From positions 3,038,001 through 3,102,000 of the forward strand of contig NZ_BLAV01000001.1 of NCBI RefSeq assembly GCF_009617875.1: a stretch of 64,000 nucleotides of DNA. Reading direction: 5' to 3'. Below are positions 43,987-53,510 of the stretch, in pieces. Position numbers and translations under genes: made by a program. Below the pieces are notes generated by a model. It was not told where the DNA came from. It made no database searches and saw nothing but the letters and a program-made list of their open reading frames with translations. This stretch comes from Prolixibacter sp. NT017 (GTDB lineage Bacteria; Bacteroidota; Bacteroidia; Bacteroidales; Prolixibacteraceae). The first letter of the stretch is position 1, and each line of letters opens with the position of its first letter.

Positions 43987-45600
43987 CTAAGCGTTCTGTT
44001 CACTCTTCATCTTTTCGGCACGGATGCGACGAGCTGCTTTCTGAATACATTCCCTTCGCGGAACTATCACCGATACACCTTCGTAATTCACTTCCCGTTC
44101 AAGCAATTCTACCAACTTATCGTGATTTTTGGGATGCGCTTCAATCGTATGCAAGTGATCCGGATCAACGCCCAGACCAAGACAAATGGATTCGATTTTG
44201 CCCAAAGCTGCCGAATCTTGTCCGCCGGTCATCGAAACCGATTCATTGTCACAAATCAGCACGGTAATCGGAGTTTTTTCATTCACTGCATCCAGCAAAC
44301 CGGTCATCCCCGAATGGGTAAAAGTCGAGTCGCCAATCACGGCCACCGACGGAAACAACCCGGCATCGGCTGCTCCTTTCGCCATCGTGATCGATGCGCC
44401 CATATCGACGCAGGAATTGATAGATGAATAAGGAGGTAGCGCGCCCAACGTGTAACAACCAATATCGGAGAATACATGGCCGTCACCAAATGGCTCCATC
44501 ACCAAATTCAACGCTTTGTAGGTATCATGGTGGCTGCAACCTTTGCACAGCGCCGGGGGACGATTAGCCAGTACATCCGGTACCTTTTCACCTTTCTTAG
44601 CAGGAATTCCCAATGCCTTGGCAACATGGTCCGGATTCAGTTCACCTGCACGTGGCAAGGTTCCATCCAGCCGTCCCAGTATGCGGCGTCCGCGACAGAA
44701 GAACCCGCTCAGCATCTCTTCCACCAACGGATAACCTTCTTCCAGCACCAGAATTTCATCCACCTGCTCTTCCAGCTTTTTCAGCATATCTTCCGGCAAC
44801 GGATACTGACTTAGTTTCACATGCGGATAAGGACATTCCTCGGGGTAGTTTTCCTTGAGGTAATTATAGGTGATGCCGCAGCAAATGATTCCCAGACTTT
44901 TGTCCTCGCCATCAAAATACTGATTAAATGACGCCTTTTCTGCGCTTTCGCGGAAAGAATCCTGTTTCTCCAGCAGACCAGCGTAACGCTTACGGGCAAT
45001 GGCCGGAAGCAACACAAATTGTCTCGGATCTTTCGGTAATGAGCCGGTATTTTCAGGCATCGGTTCTACTGTTTCCACGCCGGCACGCGAATGCGCCAAA
45101 CGGGTGGTAATACGTAGCAAAACCGGAACGCCTAGCTTCTCGGATAATTCAAATCCGGTACAGGCCATTTCGTAAGCTTCCTGCTGATTGGATGGCTCCA
45201 GGATGGGAAGCATCGAGAATTTTCCGTAAAAACGGGAATCTTGTTCGTTCTGAGACGAGTGCATCGAAGGGTCGTCGGCTACCGTGACAATCAATCCACC
45301 ATTCACTCCGGTAATGGCCGAATTGACAAATGCGTCAGCAGCTACGTTTAATCCCACGTGTTTCATGCAGACCATGGCTCGCTTACCGGCATACGACATG
45401 CCCAGTCCTGCTTCCATTGCCGTCTTCTCGTTAGCTGACCATTCACGGTGAATGTTTCGCTCCTTTGCTACCGCATTCTCCTGAACATATTCGGTGATTT
45501 CGGTAGAGGGAGTCCCGGGATAGGCATAGACGCCCGACATTCCTCCGTCGATCGCGCCCTGTCCGATGGCCTCCACCCCGAGCAGTAATTTTTTAGTCAT
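43987..45600 (-). CDS. iorA: Indolepyruvate:ferredoxin oxidoreductase, alpha subunit
   Basis: The 537-residue protein has an N-terminal pyrimidine domain (YPGTPSTEITEY), ALCKGCSHHDTYKAL and the TPP-binding GDSTFTHSGMTGLLDAV near residue 425. Archaeal IorA is about 600-640 residues and ends in a ferredoxin domain with two 4Fe-4S motifs. That domain is absent here: the protein stops at a basic helix with a single Cys. An external ferredoxin or a separate cluster carrier would be needed. It forms an operon with iorB. Confidence 0.93.
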   Translation of the reverse strand: MTKKLLLGVEAIGQGAIDGGMSGVYAYPGTPSTEITEYVQENAVAKERNIHREWSANEKTAMEAGLGMSYAGKRAMVCMKHVGLNVAADAFVNSAITGVNGGLIVTVADDPSMHSSQNEQDSRFYGKFSMLPILEPSNQQEAYEMACTGFELSEKLGVPVLLRITTRLAHSRAGVETVEPMPENTGSLPKDPRQFVLLPAIARKRYAGLLEKQDSFRESAEKASFNQYFDGEDKSLGIICCGITYNYLKENYPEECPYPHVKLSQYPLPEDMLKKLEEQVDEILVLEEGYPLVEEMLSGFFCRGRRILGRLDGTLPRAGELNPDHVAKALGIPAKKGEKVPDVLANRPPALCKGCSHHDTYKALNLVMEPFGDGHVFSDIGCYTLGALPPYSSINSCVDMGASITMAKGAADAGLFPSVAVIGDSTFTHSGMTGLLDAVNEKTPITVLICDNESVSMTGGQDSAALGKIESICLGLGVDPDHLHTIEAHPKNHDKLVELLEREVNYEGVSVIVPRRECIQKAARRIRAEKMKSEQNA

Positions 45601-45680
45601 AGCGTATATGTACGTTTTATCGGTTTGTGTAGTTGAATCATTATCAATAGATTCTTAAAGCAACAGAAAAAACGGACCAA

Positions 45681-45721
45681 TAAAAATGATCGATTGCAGG
45701 ATTCAGCACCCTGCAATCGAT
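45681..45721 (-). terminator. Terminator of the anSME-to-YjbQ operon
   Basis: A perfect 12-bp stem (45689-45700 with 45710-45721) is followed on the minus strand by CATTTTTATT. It lies between yjbQ and the start of iorA. Confidence 0.85.
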
Positions 45722-45778
45722 ATGACCTAATATAAAATGTTTCTAAACCTGATGAATGAAATGACGTGCAATATCCGG

Positions 45779-46192
45779 TTATTCCCCCATGATCGTCACC
45801 ACAATCTTCCGTGAACCGCCACGATTCCGGAATTCGCAGAGGTAAATTCCCTGCCAGGTTCCCAAGTTCAGTCGACCATTTGTCACCGGAATCGTGAGAT
45901 TTGCACCGAGAAGAGATGACTTCAGGTGAGCCGGCATGTCATCAGAACCTTCGAGTACGTGCGTAAAAACCGGATCATTTTCCGGAACCAGTTTGTTCAT
46001 GAACGATTCGAAATCATCGCGTACCGATAGATCGGCATTTTCATTCAGCGAAAGCGCCGCCGATGTATGTTTAATAAGCAAATGAACCAGTCCAACTTTA
46101 GGCAACTCGGAAAGCTGCCGCTGAATTTCACTGGTGATTAAGTGGTAACCTCGCCGGTATGGCGAAAGAGTAATTTCGAATTGCTTCATCAT
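45779..46192 (-). CDS. yjbQ: YjbQ family protein (secondary thiamine-phosphate synthase)
   Basis: The 137-residue protein matches UPF0047/YjbQ through GLVHLLIKHTSAALSLNENAD, DDMPAHLKSSLLG and LGTWQGIYLCEFRNRGG. Members complement thiE mutants weakly and bind a metal through conserved His and Asp/Glu residues; their real role is unclear. It is the last of four closely spaced minus-strand genes and starts 30 bases after the CAP-domain gene. Confidence 0.93.
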   Translation of the reverse strand: MMKQFEITLSPYRRGYHLITSEIQRQLSELPKVGLVHLLIKHTSAALSLNENADLSVRDDFESFMNKLVPENDPVFTHVLEGSDDMPAHLKSSLLGANLTIPVTNGRLNLGTWQGIYLCEFRNRGGSRKIVVTIMGE

Positions 46193-46222
46193 AACGATTC
46201 ATCTTTTGTGATTCAGGAACGG

Positions 46223-46963
46223 TTATTTGGTGCCGAAATCCTGAACCAGATAGTTGTCATATTTGCTCGCTGTATTTCGGTAGAAACCGATGCCAACCAC
46301 TTTATACGAACTATCTAGAATATTTTTTCGGTGACCGACACCTGATATGCCTGTGTCGATAATCAGCAGCTTGACAAATGCAATGGCCGCTCCATTCGGA
46401 TCGGATTCTGCATTATACGACGGATATGAACCAGCCGCAATATTTTCTCCCACTGAACCAGTATAACCTTCGGCCTCTGCCCTCGATTGCGGTGTCCCGT
46501 TTTCGGTGTGGCCGAAAACATTGTTGTCGGCCATGTATTTCGCATATTTCGTTGCTGAAGTAGTCAACAGGTTATTCAAAGTTAAGGCATTTACAGCAGA
46601 GCGGCTGGTTAAATCATTGTACGCTCCATTGTCTGTACCTGAATTATACTCACTTTTCAACCGCTGATTGGCATAATCTGCCGGCTTCGTCCGGGCAAAA
46701 TTGATTTCGGCCAGCATCGCATCTTTGAATGTTACATTCCCGGAAGGCGTGGTCGATGTCGTGTCCGGTGGTGTCGACGTTGACGTTGACGTGGTGTCTG
46801 AAGTTGTAGTAGACGTTGAATCCTGAACGCTCCCGCTACCTGATTGATCCGGTAACGGAACCAACGTTTCGTCCGGCGAACAACTCCATCCCAGCGCTAC
46901 CCAAAATAATACGGCCATTATCCGGCCGGCGACCCAATAATTCTTCTGTTTTTTCCGTTTCAT
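46223..46963 (-). CDS. CAP/SCP-domain lipoprotein
   Basis: The protein has 246 residues from ATG 46963 (a longer reading from 47023 overlaps the upstream gene). A basic N-terminus, hydrophobic helix and lipobox LGWSC predict a lipoprotein. A Ser/Thr/Asp/Pro linker of about 45 residues (repeated TSTSTSTPPDTTSTT-type sequence) leads to the CAP domain at about 75-246, with HTENG, VGENIAAG and GVGHRKNIL carrying the conserved His and Glu. Bacterial CAP-domain proteins are surface or periplasmic with unclear function. It starts 10 bases after the ArsC-like gene. Confidence 0.9.
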   Translation of the reverse strand: MKRKKQKNYWVAGRIMAVLFWVALGWSCSPDETLVPLPDQSGSGSVQDSTSTTTSDTTSTSTSTPPDTTSTTPSGNVTFKDAMLAEINFARTKPADYANQRLKSEYNSGTDNGAYNDLTSRSAVNALTLNNLLTTSATKYAKYMADNNVFGHTENGTPQSRAEAEGYTGSVGENIAAGSYPSYNAESDPNGAAIAFVKLLIIDTGISGVGHRKNILDSSYKVVGIGFYRNTASKYDNYLVQDFGTK

Positions 46964-46973
46964 TTTCCCCCTT

Positions 46974-47399
46974 TTAAAATTCCAACCCCAACTTGCGAAC
47001 AGCATAGTTAAAGGCATAATCATCTATCTCATCTACACTCCGGCGATATATTTTCAATCGCTCTTTCTCCTCATCCGTCGCCTGTTTCGGATCGTCAAAA
47101 ATGGCTTCCTCCACTGTTGCCGACGGGTATTTACTCATCGCTTCACTGGTCGCCAAGGGGGTAAGCGTTATGATTTGGTCGAAATGTGTCTCGTCCAACT
47201 CTCCCAGTGTATTACTTTTGGCTTCCCGGATGTCCACCACCGCTTCAATCATCGCCTTCACGGCAAACGCATCCATGTTGCAGGGCCTCAAACCGGCGCT
47301 TCGAATCACCACATTATTTCGCGTATAATAGCGCAGCCATCCCTCCAGCATTTGCGAACGGGCAGCGTTTTCAGTGGTCAATATCAAAACTTTCGCCAT
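46974..47399 (-). CDS. Cysteine-less ArsC/LMW-phosphatase-like protein
   Basis: The 141-residue protein aligns along its length with thioredoxin-type arsenate reductase/LMW protein tyrosine phosphatase. ILTTENAARSQMLEGW corresponds to the P-loop normally read as CTGNSCRSQMAEGW, and FDDP near 101-104 keeps the general-acid Asp. The catalytic Cys is Thr8, the second P-loop Cys is Ala13, and the resolving-Cys position is Thr80. It therefore cannot work by the family's thiol mechanism and is probably a binding protein for phosphate-like ligands or an inactive paralogue. It starts 5 bases after the anSME-like gene. Confidence 0.8.
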   Translation of the reverse strand: MAKVLILTTENAARSQMLEGWLRYYTRNNVVIRSAGLRPCNMDAFAVKAMIEAVVDIREAKSNTLGELDETHFDQIITLTPLATSEAMSKYPSATVEEAIFDDPKQATDEEKERLKIYRRSVDEIDDYAFNYAVRKLGLEF

Positions 47400-47404
47400 A
47401 AAAA

Positions 47405-48607
47405 TTATTTCTTCATAAAATCCTTAAATGCATTATACGTCCCGCCGGTTTGCTGATACTCCTGGTAATCTGCCTGCTGTTTTTTCCATTCGGCAGCCAT
47501 CCGGGACAGCACTCCATCGGCATGTTCGAAAAACATCATGTATGCTTCACAGAAACGAGGCTTCCGATGATCGCGCGGGTCCTTAATCCGGTCCTTCGTG
47601 CAACCACCGTAACACTTCGTATACCAACGGCATTGACGACATTTAACAGGAACTGCACTCTTCGCCCGACCAAAAGCCTGTTGTTTTTTGGAATTCAACA
47701 TATTAACAATTTTGTCATGTCGAATATTTCCCAAACGGTATTTCGGATCGACAAAAAAGTCACAGGAATAAACGTTGCCGTTGTGCTCAATCACCGTATA
47801 AACGCCACATTCGCGCATAAATGCACACTCGGGGACTTCCATTCCCACGTAGGTGTGGAAAACCGTTTCGAAGTGACGAATGGACGTGGTGGGTTGTCCG
47901 TTTTCGAAATCGGCCAGCCATAAATCGAAAAGCTCAACCAGGAACTTTCCATATTTCTCCGCTGTTACCGAAAAGGATGCGGCTTGGGTGGGATCATCCT
48001 TGTCCGGTTCCACAATGGGAATGAACTGCATGTAATTTAAGCCAAGACGCTTAAAATAATTGTAAAGCTCCGCTGCATAATCGGCCGAATAATCGGTCAC
48101 ACAACACATGGCATTTACAGCCACACCTTCTTCCAACAACATCTTCGCCACATTCTCCACCTTTTCCCAGGTAGGCTGCTCACCTTTATCCTTACGAAAA
48201 CGGTCGTGAATATGTTGCGAACCATCCAGTGACAAACCGATGAGCCAGTCGTATTCCTTGAAGAATTTGGCCCAATCGCGATTCAGCAACGTTCCGTTAG
48301 TTTGGAAGCCGTTGCCGATAACTTTTCCGTACCCAAATTTCTGCTCCAGCTCAATCGCCCGCTTGTAGAAATCCAGTCCCATCAAAGCCGGTTCCCCGCC
48401 CTGCCAGGCGATGGAAACGTTCTGTCCCGATTGCTGCATCACCTGCCGAATCATTTCTTCCTGGATTTCCGGCGACATCCGGTGTACTTTCGTATCCGGA
48501 AACAGCTCGCCCTTTTCCAGGTAAAAGCAATAACTGCAATCGAGATTACAGTCGGGGCCGGCAGGTTTTACCAGTACCGAGTTCAATGGTTTGTAACGTA
48601 CACTCAC
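47405..48607 (-). CDS. Anaerobic sulfatase-maturating-type radical SAM protein
   Basis: The 400-residue protein starts at GTG 48607. The radical SAM motif CNLDCSYC is at about residues 20-27, followed by WQGGEPALMG and the SLDGSQHIHDRFR segment. The C-terminal SPASM domain is Cys-rich (CAFMRECGVYTV, CRQCRWYTKCYGGC). This is the anSME layout, whose members convert Cys or Ser of sulfatases to formylglycine. No sulfatase lies in the window, so the client may be elsewhere. It heads a four-gene operon. Confidence 0.9.
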   Translation of the reverse strand: MSVRYKPLNSVLVKPAGPDCNLDCSYCFYLEKGELFPDTKVHRMSPEIQEEMIRQVMQQSGQNVSIAWQGGEPALMGLDFYKRAIELEQKFGYGKVIGNGFQTNGTLLNRDWAKFFKEYDWLIGLSLDGSQHIHDRFRKDKGEQPTWEKVENVAKMLLEEGVAVNAMCCVTDYSADYAAELYNYFKRLGLNYMQFIPIVEPDKDDPTQAASFSVTAEKYGKFLVELFDLWLADFENGQPTTSIRHFETVFHTYVGMEVPECAFMRECGVYTVIEHNGNVYSCDFFVDPKYRLGNIRHDKIVNMLNSKKQQAFGRAKSAVPVKCRQCRWYTKCYGGCTKDRIKDPRDHRKPRFCEAYMMFFEHADGVLSRMAAEWKKQQADYQEYQQTGGTYNAFKDFMKK

Positions 48608-48660
48608 GGAAAATCTATGCTCTACAATTCTTTCTCAGTCTCACAATTATGTGATATTTG

Positions 48661-48692
48661 CAAACATAGTCAAAAATATGAGCGGGAGAAAA
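48661..48692 (-). promoter_or_regulatory. Promoter of the anSME-to-YjbQ operon
   Basis: TATGTTTG on the minus strand (48661-48668) matches TAnnTTTG exactly, with TTTTC 19 bases upstream as a weak -33 element. The GTG start codon is about 54 bases downstream. Confidence 0.45.
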
Positions 48693-48777
48693 TCATTCCT
48701 TTAGTTTAAATTCGCTCAATTCAGACGATTTAACCATCTTTATGGTAACCAAATTCACGTTGAAGCGCCCGATTCTT

Positions 48778-51237
48778 ATGAGAAAATGTTTCGTCGTTTT
48801 TTCGATGCTCATCTGCTTGCTGGCTATTCCTTTAACAGGAAAAAGTCAGACATTGACGGCTCATGTCAAAGGACAGGTGACCGACGAAAAAGGAGCGCCG
48901 CTCGAATTAGTGAACATTTCCCTCAAAGGCTTAGCAGTTGGAACCAGCACCGACGAAAACGGCCGGTTTATCTTGCAGGTTCCGGCACGAAAAGAGGAAA
49001 CGCTTTTTATCTCCCGGGTGGGTTATCAATCAGTCGAGATGAAAATTTTCCTCACTCCCGGCGAAGAAAAAACGATTACGCCGTTATTGAAGCTACTTCC
49101 CGGAAAGATTAATGAAGTAACGGTTTCGGAAGCCCGCCGTGAAAAAAACGGAATGACAACGTTGAATCCGAAGTTGACGACTCATATACCAGAAGTCGCG
49201 GGAGGTGGCGTGGAAGCGTTACTGAAAACCATGCCCGGTGTTTATTCCAACAACGAACTTAGTTCCCGTTACTCGGTTCGCGGCGGAAACTTCGATGAAA
49301 ACCTGGTGTACATTAACGGAATTGAAGTGTACCGACCTTTCCTCGTTCGCTCCGGACAACAGGAAGGTTTGAGCATCATCAATCCCGACATGGTTTCGTC
49401 CATCGAGTTTTCTTCCGGCGGTTTCGACGCTTCGTATGGCGACAAGATGTCTTCGGTACTCGATATTCATTACCGGAAACCTCAACAAACTGCCGCTTCT
49501 GCGGAAGTGAGTTTACTGGGAGCTTCGGCTCATGTGGAAGGAACAGCATTGAAAAACCGGTTCACCCACATCACGGGAATCCGATACAAAACCAATCGTT
49601 ACCTGTTGGGAACATTGGACCAGAAGGGAGATTATTCTCCCAACTTCCTTGATTTCCAAACTTACCTCACCTATCAGTTTTCACCTAAACTCACGCTGGG
49701 TTTCCTGGGAAATGTTGCGTCGAATGTCTATCAATTTATCCCAACAACCAGGAAAACACAATACGGAACCTGGAGCCAGGTGTACCAACTGAAGATTTAC
49801 TTCGACGGACAGGAAAAGGACCGATACGAAACCAAACTCGGTGCGTTGAATCTCGATTTTCATCCTATAGACAAGCTTCATTTAAAGTTGACTGCTTCCG
49901 CTTTTCATTCGGTGGAAGCAGAGCGATATGACATCCAGGGGCAATACCTATTGAACGAAGTGGATATTTCTCCCGGCTCGGCTACTTACGCCGACAGCAC
50001 GATGAACATTGGCATTGGCTCCTATCTCAACCATGCCCGCAACAATCTCGATGCCCGCGTGATGAATGTCGAACATCGTGGAGAACTGCAGGAAGGCAGT
50101 CACAAAATTGGTTGGGGATTGCAATTCCGTCACGAAACGTTTGACGAAAAAATCAACGAATGGCAAATGCGCGATTCGGCCGGTTATTCGCTACCGCGAA
50201 ACGACCAGGCGGTGGAACTCTACCAGTCCGTGAATGCGAAAAACAACATCAGCAGCAATCGCTTTTCCGGATTCATTCAGGATACCTGGAATATTCCGTT
50301 GGCCGACGGCAATCTCAACCTGAACGGCGGAATCCGAGCCCAGTACTGGGATTTCAACGAACAGACCATTGTAAGCCCTCGTGTTTCGGCTACGTGGTAC
50401 CCGAACTGGCAAAAGAATTACGTCTTCCGGTTGGCCTGGGGGAAATACCAGCAGATGCCGTTTTTCAAAGAACTACAAACCATCGATGGACAAATTAACC
50501 GGAATGTAAAAGCACAGGATGCGACCCATTATGTGGCCGGCGTCGATCACCAGTTTCGTCTATGGGAACGTCCATTCAAACTCTCATCCGAAGTCTATTA
50601 CAAATCGCTCCAAAATCTGATTCCCTACCAGATTGACAACATCCGTATCCGCTACCTTTCGGGAGAAGTCGCCAAAGGTTACGCTTACGGCCTCGACATG
50701 AAACTGAACGGCGAGTTTGTGAGCGGTATTCAGTCGTGGGCCAGCCTTTCGCTCATGAAAACAGAAGAAGACATTAGCGGCGACCAGTACACGATTACCG
50801 ATGCGAACGGAAATACGCAAATTGTTTATCCGGGTTATATTCCGCGCCCAACGGACCAGCGCGTGAATTTCAGCCTCTTTTTTCAGGATTATTTCCCAGG
50901 ATATCCGTCCATTAAGATGTACCTGACGCTGCATTACGGTTCAAAATTGCCTTTCGGTCCACCAAACAATGAACGTTGGATGGACACCTTCCGGATGCCG
51001 CCTTACCGCCGCGTGGATATCGGCTTCACCAAAACATTGTTTTCCGGTGAGAACCGCAATATAAAAAACCGATTGGGAATGAAAGCTGCTTCCATTTCGC
51101 TGGAGGTTTTCAACCTGATGGATATCAACAACACCATTTCTTATTTCTGGGTAACCGACGTCTACAATCAAATGCACGCTGTCCCCAATTACCTAACGGG
51201 AAGAAGAATCAATCTGAAACTTTCGGCCCGATTTTAA
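48778..51237 (+). CDS. TonB-dependent receptor with CarboxypepD-regulatory-like N-terminal domain
   Basis: The protein has 819 residues from ATG 48778; ATG 48742 would add 12 residues before the signal peptide. A Sec signal ends after GKSQ. A carboxypeptidase-regulatory-like domain (about 24-100, VKGQVTDEKGAPLELVNISLKG) precedes the plug (VEALLKTMPGVYSNNELSSRYSVRGGNFDENLVYINGIEVYRP) and a beta-barrel ending in the aromatic strand LKLSARF. No SusD partner gene follows, so it is not a SusCD pair. The ligand is unknown. It is divergent from the anSME operon. Confidence 0.94.
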   Translation: MRKCFVVFSMLICLLAIPLTGKSQTLTAHVKGQVTDEKGAPLELVNISLKGLAVGTSTDENGRFILQVPARKEETLFISRVGYQSVEMKIFLTPGEEKTITPLLKLLPGKINEVTVSEARREKNGMTTLNPKLTTHIPEVAGGGVEALLKTMPGVYSNNELSSRYSVRGGNFDENLVYINGIEVYRPFLVRSGQQEGLSIINPDMVSSIEFSSGGFDASYGDKMSSVLDIHYRKPQQTAASAEVSLLGASAHVEGTALKNRFTHITGIRYKTNRYLLGTLDQKGDYSPNFLDFQTYLTYQFSPKLTLGFLGNVASNVYQFIPTTRKTQYGTWSQVYQLKIYFDGQEKDRYETKLGALNLDFHPIDKLHLKLTASAFHSVEAERYDIQGQYLLNEVDISPGSATYADSTMNIGIGSYLNHARNNLDARVMNVEHRGELQEGSHKIGWGLQFRHETFDEKINEWQMRDSAGYSLPRNDQAVELYQSVNAKNNISSNRFSGFIQDTWNIPLADGNLNLNGGIRAQYWDFNEQTIVSPRVSATWYPNWQKNYVFRLAWGKYQQMPFFKELQTIDGQINRNVKAQDATHYVAGVDHQFRLWERPFKLSSEVYYKSLQNLIPYQIDNIRIRYLSGEVAKGYAYGLDMKLNGEFVSGIQSWASLSLMKTEEDISGDQYTITDANGNTQIVYPGYIPRPTDQRVNFSLFFQDYFPGYPSIKMYLTLHYGSKLPFGPPNNERWMDTFRMPPYRRVDIGFTKTLFSGENRNIKNRLGMKAASISLEVFNLMDINNTISYFWVTDVYNQMHAVPNYLTGRRINLKLSARF

Positions 51238-51314
51238 CGGCCTTGGCGGATTTCCGATTTTCAGCTAATTTCGGAGCCGGGAATGATTAACACCTTAATT
51301 CAACGCTAAAGCAA

Positions 51315-53363
51315 ATGACCTTTTTATATCCGACATATTTCTGGGCACTGTTCCTGATTCTCATTCCCATCATTATTCACATTTTCAAGTTTCGGCGATA
51401 CACCACGGTGTATTTCAGCAACGTCAGAGCGCTGAGCCAGCTGAAAAAGGAGAAGAAACAGCAAAAGCATCTGAAGGAATTGTTGATACTCGCCAGTCGG
51501 ATATTGGCAATCGCATTTCTGGTTACCGCTTTCGCTCACCCTTTTATTCCTCCAAAGAATGCCTCAACGGATACCAATTTGAATAAAGCAGGCATTTACA
51601 TCGACAATTCCTTCAGTATGCTGGCCGGCTCCGAGGGAAACAACCTCCTGGAACAGGCCAAACAGGGAGCGTTGAACCTGGCTAATGCTTATCCGGCTGA
51701 TACCAAGTTTGCATTGGTCACGAACGATTTGTCACTCCAAAATCAACGTTTGCTCGACCGCAGCATGTTGTTGGACCGCATCAGTGCCGTTCAGGCCACA
51801 CCGGCCCGTCCGCCACTGTCGCAAATCATGCGGGTGCTTTCCCAACGGCTGAAAGATGAGAAGAATGCCAGCCCGAATTCCGTTTACCTGTTGAGCGATT
51901 TTCAGAAAAACATTTCGGATATCGGGCGGATAAAGGCGGACACTTCGATGAGCCTGAATATTGATTTGTTAAAGGCGCAGCAATCCAACAATCTTCTCGT
52001 TGATTCAGTCTGGTTTGCCGTACCCGGAAGAATTAAAGGAACAGCCGAAACACTTTATGCCCGGGTCAGAAATAACGGAGACCAGGAGTTGACAGACGTT
52101 CCCATGCGTTACATCGAAAACGACTCGTTGCGTGCTGTCACCAGTTTTGACCTGAAACCCGACCAGGAAAAAACCGTTTCTCTGAAATTTACTGCCCGAA
52201 GTGCGGGAATTAAAAATGCCCGGGTGGAATTGACCGATTATCCGGTTACCTATGACAACACACTTTATATCGGCTTCCGGGTAACTGGGCGAATTAACGC
52301 ACTGGTGATTCACGGAAACGATGAAAGCGCAAAATATCTTTCGGCATTGCTAAAAACCGATAGTCTGGTGCACTACCAGGAAGTTGGCTGGCAGCAGGTC
52401 CGAACCGGCGACTTCAGTAAGCAACAGATTATTTTTCTCACCCAACTTCCGGAACTTTCTTCCGGGTTGACAGCAAGTCTGACGCAATTTATTCGCCAAG
52501 GCGGAACCGTCGTTTTCTTCCCGGCGAGAAATGGTGATTTAGAGTCGTACAACCACTTCATCAACGAAATGCAGGGAAATCCTTTTTCGGCAAATGCCGA
52601 CACAACCTCCATGCGCATCGCGAAGCTTGATGTCACGAATCCACTTTTCCAGAATGTTTTCAGTGGTCCCAATCCGGATGGCGATTTGCCGGAAGTGAAA
52701 ATTCATTTGCCAAGTCAAACAGCTCAATCCAGCGCATTGCCTATTCTTTCGCTGGCCAATGGAAATCTGCTTTTGAGCGAAAGTCAGCCCGGGAAAGGAA
52801 AATTCTTCCTGTTCACACTGCCGTCATCGCAGGAAAACCGTGCATTCTTCACCAACGCGTTGTTTGTTCCGCTGATATACAAAATGGTGCTGAACAGTGT
52901 GCAAGGTTCGCCGCTGTATTACACCATCGGACAAGATAAAGTGATTGACCTTCCCTTCCCGGGAAACGGAAATGTACAGAGCGGAATGAAACTGAAAGGA
53001 GTTGGCAACTCGTTTGATTGGCTGCCCACCGTACAGCCTCTTCCGGGAAACCGATTTCAAATGAAAACCGATGCCGTTACCCAAGGCGGAAACTACGAAT
53101 TGACGTCCGGAAACGGAGCCTTGCCGCTGGCTTTTAATTACGATCGGAAAGAATCAGCCCCGGATTGTTACAACGCCGACCAACTCTCAGAGCAACTCCA
53201 ACAAACTGGCTTCCAAAAGGTCCATTTTATGACCGCATCAAAGACTGAACTTTCTGCTCATTTCGATGTCGTACATAATGGGAGACAACTTTGGAGGTTA
53301 TTCATGGTACTCGCCATCATGGCCCTTCTGGCTGAAGTTTTAATTATCCGTTTTTGGAAATAA
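51315..53363 (+). CDS. BatA-like membrane protein with degenerate VWA-type domain
   Basis: The 682-residue protein has an N-terminal BatA/aerotolerance-regulator domain (FLYPTYFWALFLILIPIIIHIFKFRRY), membrane helices at about 5-24 and 55-75, and a VWA-like region with YIDNSFSML near residue 95 (D-x-S-x-S variant). A long periplasmic part and a C-terminal helix at 660-680 follow. Proteins of this type are frequent in Bacteroidota and are not part of the batA-E operon. It lies 77 bases after the TonB receptor gene on the same strand and may share its transcript. Confidence 0.85.
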   Translation: MTFLYPTYFWALFLILIPIIIHIFKFRRYTTVYFSNVRALSQLKKEKKQQKHLKELLILASRILAIAFLVTAFAHPFIPPKNASTDTNLNKAGIYIDNSFSMLAGSEGNNLLEQAKQGALNLANAYPADTKFALVTNDLSLQNQRLLDRSMLLDRISAVQATPARPPLSQIMRVLSQRLKDEKNASPNSVYLLSDFQKNISDIGRIKADTSMSLNIDLLKAQQSNNLLVDSVWFAVPGRIKGTAETLYARVRNNGDQELTDVPMRYIENDSLRAVTSFDLKPDQEKTVSLKFTARSAGIKNARVELTDYPVTYDNTLYIGFRVTGRINALVIHGNDESAKYLSALLKTDSLVHYQEVGWQQVRTGDFSKQQIIFLTQLPELSSGLTASLTQFIRQGGTVVFFPARNGDLESYNHFINEMQGNPFSANADTTSMRIAKLDVTNPLFQNVFSGPNPDGDLPEVKIHLPSQTAQSSALPILSLANGNLLLSESQPGKGKFFLFTLPSSQENRAFFTNALFVPLIYKMVLNSVQGSPLYYTIGQDKVIDLPFPGNGNVQSGMKLKGVGNSFDWLPTVQPLPGNRFQMKTDAVTQGGNYELTSGNGALPLAFNYDRKESAPDCYNADQLSEQLQQTGFQKVHFMTASKTELSAHFDVVHNGRQLWRLFMVLAIMALLAEVLIIRFWK

Positions 53364-53510
53364 TCCGGTAACAAATTAGCAACCACTTTTCATCTTTCGC
53401 TTCCGGTTTAACGTCAAAATAAAAACGGGGCTATTGCAGAACATTTTGATAATGCCAATTAAATCCTTTAGCTTCAACTCCCGCTGATATTGTATAAAAC
53501 CATAGTACGT

